A stretch of DNA of 64,000 nucleotides from Caenorhabditis remanei (Eukaryota > Nematoda > Chromadorea > Rhabditida > Rhabditidae), in assembly GCF_010183535.1 (NCBI RefSeq), contig NC_071331.1, positions 18,600,001 to 18,664,000 on the forward strand. The letters are read 5' to 3'. The translations under genes were made by a program, and so were the position numbers. The notes under the pieces were generated by a model, which was not told the origin of the DNA, searched no databases, and worked only from the letters and a program-made list of their open reading frames with translations. Below, piece by piece: positions 58,090 to 64,000 of the stretch (position 1 is its first letter; every line of letters starts with the position of its first letter).

Positions 58090-61000
58090 TTATTCCTTGC
58101 TCTTGTTCTGCTCCTTCTTTGTTTCAGAGGCGTTCGGTTTTTCAGCGGCGGGAGCAGTTGGAGCAGGTGCCGAAACAGAACGAAGTCCCGAAGTAGACTG
58201 TTGACTTTCCGGTGGAACAGATGATGATGCAGATGATTCTCTCGGTTCAGCAGAAGATTCTCGAGATTTTGACTTGCTCTTGCTCTGCTCCTTCTTTGTT
58301 TCAGAGGCGTTCGGCTTTTCAGAGGTGGGAGCAGTTGGAGCAGGTGCGGAAACAGAAGGAGTGCCAGGAGTAGATAGTCCAGTACCAGAAGTAGATAATC
58401 CAGTACCCGGAGTAGATGGTCCAGTACCCGGAGTAGATGGTCCAGTACCAGAAGTAGAGGGTCCAGTACCAGAAGTAGAGGGTCCAGTACCAGAAGTCGA
58501 TAGTCCAGGACCAGAAGTAGAGGGTCCAGTACCAGAAGTCGATGGTCCAGTACCAGAAGTCGATGGAACTTTCTCGCTTTTACTCTTTGAACTACTCTTA
58601 GCTTTACCACTCTTTTGGCTAGCTTCGGATTCAGTGACTGAATCTGGGTTCAAGACATAGGGTTGATCCAGCTCAATGTCGTCTACATCGGAACCAACTT
58701 CCCATAACTCGTTTAATCCATCTTTCCAAGCTACATTTTTCAGTGAAACGTTGTTCGGAATATCAGCTGGAGGAGGAACCTGAAAGAATAGAACGATTTT
58801 AATTTATAGAAGAAGATGTCTCAAGCATCTAACTATGTATGTAATCAATGAACCACTGACTAGTGAGATCATGAAGTCTTTTTCAGTGAGGCAATACTCA
58901 ATGTTTGGGTTCCACTACGCTATGGGTACGGAATTAGCATATTACTGATTGGGTACCATCATACTTTGATTCCTTCAAAACTTAAGAAGTTTAAGATTTT
59001 CTAGAAATCCCGTGTTCTCTTATCCGGAAAAAAGGATTTTCTCCTCGAGAGACATTAACTTGTTTTTATTGGGGTTCTTGGTGGGATGTGTAAAACCGTT
59101 ACAACATTTTACACAGAAAACCAACCTCTGGTTCCTTCGGAATGTAAATGTTTCCCATGGGTGTGAACTTATTCGCGAGATCTTTCTTGTGTTCTTCTGC
59201 ACATTTATTCGCGTGTGTTCTCAATAATCTAAGATTGTCTTGAGTTTTTTTAAGCTTGTCACGCATTCTTTCGAGTGCTGGATTGTTCCCGAGAGCTGGA
59301 GTGTCATCTTGAGCTGGATTGTCATCTTCAACTGCTGTTTTCATTCCTTCTTTGTCGATCTTCTCTTCTTCCCTTTCCCTGTCCTAAAAATAAACTTCTT
59401 TAGAATCACTGAAAACTACTCATATTACTCATTCTCCGGTGACTGACCGCTCGCACAAAGTTAGGACTTGTAGGTTTCGTGCGGAGTTTTGATTTACGCT
59501 GGCTATCTACCGTAATGTTCCAGTGAAAGCTTGTAAAAGTACGGTATAGAGAAGGCGTAAATTGAAATTCGGTAAGAGACCCACATTGGCGAACTTTCTG
59601 CGAATCGGCAGTAATCTGCTTTTATTAGAGTAGCGGTCGCTCTCCAAAACACGGAAGTTCGGTTTTGCCCGCTGGCTCAGTTTCTCTTCTCTTTCCAAAA
59701 CCGTTGCCCGCCGCGGACAGTGCCTCAGACAAACAGACAACGCCCAATTGTCTTTTAAATATAATAATGATTTCACAATCGTAGTTAGCGAAAATTCGCG
59801 CGATTAGATTCACAATGGTGCCGTATAAAACCCCATATACCAGATTTGTATTGCAACAAGTCTTTCAAAAACTATTATCCAGCATCACATTTTGTAGCGA
59901 GTGTATAAACGTTTGAAACAATTTACCATTTTGGCCACATGATCAGCCAGTAGTCTTCTTAGTTCTGTGGGGTCCTCAAACTTCTCTTTTGATTGTTTTT
60001 TCACAGGTTTTCTCCTACTGTGCCGGGAGTAGATGATTGTAATATAAACAACATAGATCGCAAAAACAATGACAGCAATGATCAAGAATACGATAGCGTA
60101 AGTTAGATATCCTGCATTTCCGCTATCTTCAACGTTTTTTGCCGCTTCACACACCTCATCACAAGATTCGTCAGAAAGTTTCTGAAATTTTGAAGAAATC
60201 GTTAAATCACTAGAAGTGATAATTCATAGCACAGATGTTCAGTTTTTCATGAACGTATAGAAAATATGTTCTTCTTTAGATACATTTTCTTTGTAACTCT
60301 ATAACTTGTTTTTAACTAAAAAAAAATGTGACAATTACTAAACAGAAAAATTAGTTTTGAGCCCGTGCTCTTGATGTGACTTTTTTCAATGAGCCGAGTG
60401 TAGACAACGAGTAAGAATAGGCAATGAGCAACCGTAGTCAATGAGTATTTGCCTTTTCATCAAGAAAATATCTCACCTTAACGAAACTATCACATGACAT
60501 ATCGTCCGGAGAAAGGAGATCGGCTGAAAATTAAGAAAAAAAAAATCGACAAATTGGCTAGCAAGATACTAACCTCGGCATTTTGAACTGGTCTTATCAG
60601 CAGAACAATCCGGTACACCTTCTGGAATAAACGGTTTTTACTTCATTTTCATAACTGAAGATTGTCTTACTTTTCACTGCAGCCTCGATTTTATGTTTAG
60701 AATCTTTACATGGCGTTTTACAATATTTCTCATCAGCTTTGACGAATTCATCGATCACTTTTCGCCTTTCAGTTTTGATGCAGGACGGTGTCACACAAGC
60801 AACGAGTTTTGCAGCAACTTTGGCAACTAAAAACTATTAAAAATTGAAAAAAAATGGAACGAGTGAATTGTGACCTTGAGCTGATTCAGAAGCCATTTTT
60901 GTAGCAGAATCTATACATTCTTTTTCCAATGTTAGATCAGAGGAACAAGTGTTAGTCCATGCCTTGAGACGTTGACCGTTGACAGTGTCAACGCATTTAT

Positions 61001-64000
61001 TGTATTCAGTTTCCGTCTTTTTCGAACTACATTGAAGAAATATATCAATTAGAGTGTATCCTGAAAATAAGTATATCAGTTCAGCGACTGAACTAGATTA
61101 TCAAACGATTATTAACATGTACAAACATAAACAAACCTTGCGACAAACTCTCCGATAATTTTAATCCTTCAGTCAAACAACTCAAATATTCATATTGATT
61201 TTTATTCACATTTTTACGGCAGAAATTTGATAGAAATGCTTGAATTGTCTCTGAAATTTGAACTATCTGGTTTTCATAGTTAATATATTCTGCTTACGCT
61301 TAAACTCCTTCTTCATTTCCTCCACTCCTTGATTCCAATCGCTTTCAACTAGATTTTGCTCGAGAGCGTAATCGGCAAACTTATCAGAAGTGGAATCTGA
61401 AAGAAGGAGATTTTCTGATTAGTGAGTCATGTGAAACCTCTGGCCAATTTCAATGGAGATGGTTCGGCATCTTTCGATTCTTTCAGACAGCTAACAACTT
61501 CATCAAGTACGTTGATGTTCTTGCACTTTCCCGTTTGTCCTTCAAGAAATTCGCCTGAAAATTCAATACTTTTTTTGTATTACAGTATTTATCCTTACCA
61601 ACAGGGATGTTACCATACTTGGTGGTTACGAGTGACGACAAAGATATTTCATTACGAAGACTGATCGGAAGGGTTTTATCTAAAACATGATTGGTATATT
61701 TCCACAATCGCCCCCCACTCCGGAAGGACCCCCCACGTTATGGTATCACCCCCCATCCCACAGGTTTGGGGTATGATTCCATGGTGGGGGGTTATAACAG
61801 AGCGGGGGGTGATCATGAACTTTCGACAGTCCATGATCGCCCCCCAAGAACAGGAATGGGGGGTCATTCTGAACCCTTAGGTATACTTCCACTATCACCC
61901 CCAACGAAGTTCACAATTGCCCCCCTACTTGTACGGTATATTATCTCCCCCCATGGGGGGCAATCATGGAATCACTATCAGCGTGGGGGAGGAAAGTGGA
62001 CGTACTATATGTTTCCACAATTGCCCCCGCCCGGTTCGAGTAAAGACTGGATCTTCGAACCTAAGCCTAAGATCTAGAAGAATCCTAAGCCTAAGATTTA
62101 GAAGAAGCCTAAGCCTAAGATCTAGAAGAAGCCTAAGCCTAAGATTTAGAAAAAAACCTAAGCCTGAGATTTAGAAGAAGCCTAAGCCTAAGATTCAGAA
62201 GAAGCCTAAGCCTAAGATTAAGAGAACAACTAATCGATGAGCCTGAAAATGTGGGGGAGGAATGTGGAACTACTACAAGTTTCCACAATCACCCCCCATA
62301 GAGTTCACAATTGCCCCCCTATTTTTACATGGGGGGCAATTATGGAATCCTTATCAGAGTGGGGGGAGGAATGTGGAACTAGTCCATGTATCCATAATCA
62401 CCCCCAATAGAGTTCACACATGACCTTTACTTACCCCTAATGGTCCTTACTTACCTCTAATGGCCCCTAATTGCCTCTAGAACCATACAGCAGTCTTCGA
62501 TATATCGAAATAAATAATAAAAACGAACTGCTACTACGAACACGAGGGCCACGCGGTGCATTGAAAGGTCACGAATTTTTAAAACTGAATCGATAATGAA
62601 AGGAAAATGGGGGGCCATTCCCTACCGTGCAGGTGGGGGGCAATTGTGATAGAGGTGGGGGGTGAATGTGAACGTATACCATATGATTGACTTCATCTAC
62701 AATAAAAAACACTAAACTAAAATATTTGAGTTGGAAGACGCAACAAGCAGTTTTGTAGATAGCTGCTTTCAAGTAGCGAAAACACTTAATGATATTCTGA
62801 GAACAGACCGACTAGGCCTATCATGAGTAGACAACTCATCGTTCTATTTGACTCAGCGAGGAAAACAAGACACTGCGACCATACGAGGCTGATCTTTTAT
62901 GATATAATTATGATGATGTTCTGAACATTTTACGAGTTATATAAGACCAACCATTCAAGTAACGCATCGTCTCCTTGAAACCGTCGTCAACGCATTTTGT
63001 ATATTCTATTTGATTTTTTTTTGCTTTCAAACCGCAATAGTTAAGAATTAAAGCCTCGGTTGCTTCTGTAAAGTAATTGCAAGAATGTAATGTATTATCC
63101 TGTCACAATAGTTCACCTTTCAGTTTATTCTTGATATTCGATAGTGGTTCACCATTTCGACAGTCTGTTATGCTATCTTTCTGCCCACATACATCCGCGA
63201 ATTTCATCTTGACTTTTTCTGTAAAACATTTTAAAGTTATAAACCTTCTTATGGAGAAAAGTATTTTAAATTACAAACCGATAGCTGTTTTCAAAGGTGA
63301 TGTTTGAGCACCGTCATCTCCTTTCAAACATTTGTAGTACTCATTGGATGTTTTTTTATCGTTACAAACATTGGTGCCGGTTTGAAGGATTTCACCTGTA
63401 ACTTGTACTCACTTAAACGACTAAGCCGCTGAAGCTTCGTACCTATTTTGATTTCCCCGTCATCTTTGTCCGTAATTATCCGAAGAACATCAATTGGAGC
63501 GTGGACGGTAGCAGGAAGATTGCCTACTGAACACACAAGATTTAAACAAACCACAGAGAGACGGGGAACAAAAAAGTATCTTTAAAAAACTGACGTTTCG
63601 CTTCAACTCCCAGCTTGTCTCCATCAAAGTTCAAACACTCGTTGTAGGTGTCTTCTGGGTTCGCATTGAATTCCCGACAGAAGTTGATAAGAATGGCAAT
63701 CAAAGAATCTGCAAATTATGTAAACTATTCAATCTTCGTTTTCAATATTCACCTTTCAGTTGTTTTTCCACTTCAGTTTGACCATTTATCCGACAATCAT
63801 TGACTTTTGGTCTATCAACTTTTCCACAACTATCAGCTAGTTGTTGTGCGACATCCACTGAAATTGTAAACAATTAACTTCGAAACAAAAATTATTAATA
63901 AGAAATACCTTTCACTGTTGGCAGAGGTTTTACTTTTAAGCAGTTCAAGTATTCGTCACGAGATTTGGAATTGGCGGTTTTGCACGAATCCGCCTCTTTT
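58090..64000 (-). CDS. Gene D: large single-pass cysteine-module receptor-like protein (3' part)
   Basis: The window holds the C-terminal half. Module 4 exons b (partial, at the edge), c and d run down to 63594. Module 5: 63524 to about 62950. Module 6: 61681-61136, its exon c without Cys as in B and C. Juxtamembrane exons 61061-60476 (DIFLQCSSKKTE, LVACVTPSC, MSCDSF). The membrane exon 60181-59927 has YAIVFLIIAVIVFAIYVVYI and a basic stop. Cytoplasmic exons: 59393-59126 (RMRDKLKKTQDNLRLLRTHA, IYIPKEPE) and 58779-58090 (PPPADI, LNELWEVGSDVDDIELD, NPDSVTE, Ser/Lys stretch, expanded STSGTGP repeats, two NASETKKEQ blocks). Frame and splice sites are intact. A ~1-kb CCCCCC-rich element lies in the intron between modules 5 and 6. 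Paralogue of C; the 5' half is beyond the window. Confidence 0.8.
58378..58570 (-). repeat. In-frame 21-bp tandem repeat coding STSGTGP
   Basis: About nine 21-bp units (plus strand GGTCCAGTACCAGAAGTAGA-type) encode STSGTGP, with Pro and Leu variants, in gene D's tail. Gene C has only one such unit. Confidence 0.85.
59394..59926. other. Intron of gene D without recognised element
   Basis: The 533-bp intron between membrane and cytoplasmic exons. The 89-codon minus frame across it has no support. Gene C's corresponding intron is longer and holds a LINE piece. Confidence 0.5.
61689..62683. mobile_element. CCCCCC-rich inverted-repeat element in a gene D intron
   Basis: The left end GGTATATTTCCACAATCGCC is inverted at the right end (about 62660-62683, GTGAACGTATACC), and both lead into CCCCCCAC/GTGGGGGG. 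Units of CACAATTGCCCCCC and GGGGGGCAAT recur in both orientations throughout. An internal telomere-like minisatellite lies at 62055-62230. No transposase frame; frames at 61691-62174 follow the repeat. Confidence 0.7.
62055..62230. repeat. Telomere-like minisatellite, ~24-bp units with GCCTAAGCCTAA
   Basis: About seven units of GCCTAAGCCTAAGATYTAGA plus AGAA. Each holds two copies of GCCTAA, the complement of the nematode telomere unit TTAGGC, separated by a fixed GATYTAGAAGAA spacer. Confidence 0.85.

Noticed and set aside
58378..58570. CRISPR-like regular repeats
   Set aside because: In-frame 21-bp coding repeats without spacers in a eukaryotic gene.
58274..58660. 128-codon plus-strand frame with PVPEVDGPVPEV repeats
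   Set aside because: Antisense shadow of the STSGTGP repeats in gene D.
59507..59813. Overlapping minus-strand frames in a gene D intron
   Set aside because: Intron sequence between two well-supported exons; no resemblance to anything recognised.
61691..62174. Plus-strand frames of 85-128 codons
   Set aside because: They follow the CCCCCC units and the telomere-like minisatellite; low-complexity by-products.
1..64000. Toxin-antidote element hypothesis for the cluster
   Set aside because: No recognised toxin or antidote family; the large proteins look like surface receptors and nothing here shows gene drive.

Overview
The window is nematode nuclear DNA, most likely from a Caenorhabditis species (species not determinable). 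Reasons: most introns are about 45-60 bp with TTTTCAG acceptors; the base composition is AT-rich; a recognisable worm tmem-231 gene is present; a minisatellite carries the nematode telomere unit TTAGGC; and palindromic MITE-like elements are dense. Gene models below are spliced by hand from reading frames, splice sites and paralogue comparison.

Layout. Four members of one large receptor-like family lie on the minus strand: A (5' end only, 1-508), B (24372-13972), C (43592-34082) and D (from beyond 64000 down to 58090). Each full member has a signal peptide, a charged pro-like segment, six tandem ~130-residue modules each encoded by four short exons (six cysteines in a typical module), a cysteine-rich juxtamembrane region, one membrane span and a conserved cytoplasmic tail. 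Decayed members are E (30011-25683), F (about 54120-52980) and a tail relic G (8333-8171). I do not recognise the module as a named domain.

Between them sit four single-pass genes with a receptor-L-like ectodomain: L1 (+, 1993-2975), L2 (-, 6799-5862), L3 (+, 9456-10466, with an apparent 1-base frameshift) and L4 (+, 48233-49461). All share the same four-exon structure.

A segmental duplication with about 24.2 kb offset pairs tmem-231 (ciliary transition zone) with a large receptor gene: tmem-231 copy a (31786-32980) faces gene C, and copy b (56025-57215) faces gene D. Both tmem-231 copies are intact over seven exons. A neighbouring multi-pass membrane gene survives as a stop-interrupted, 5'-truncated copy (52919-51192) and two short fragments.

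The rest is repeat-rich: three hAT-like MITEs with perfect 8-bp target duplications, several palindromic elements (some with TNA target duplications, some with the empty site visible in the sister duplicate), foldback elements built of TTAGCCG-containing units, pieces of a non-LTR retrotransposon, a CCCCCC-rich element with a telomere-like minisatellite in an intron of D, and a 2.7-kb inverted duplication of the 3' end of gene B.

How the genes may work together is inference. Two co-expanded families of cell-surface proteins in a fast-rearranging cluster suggest a recognition or environmental-response system, but no function can be assigned from sequence alone.
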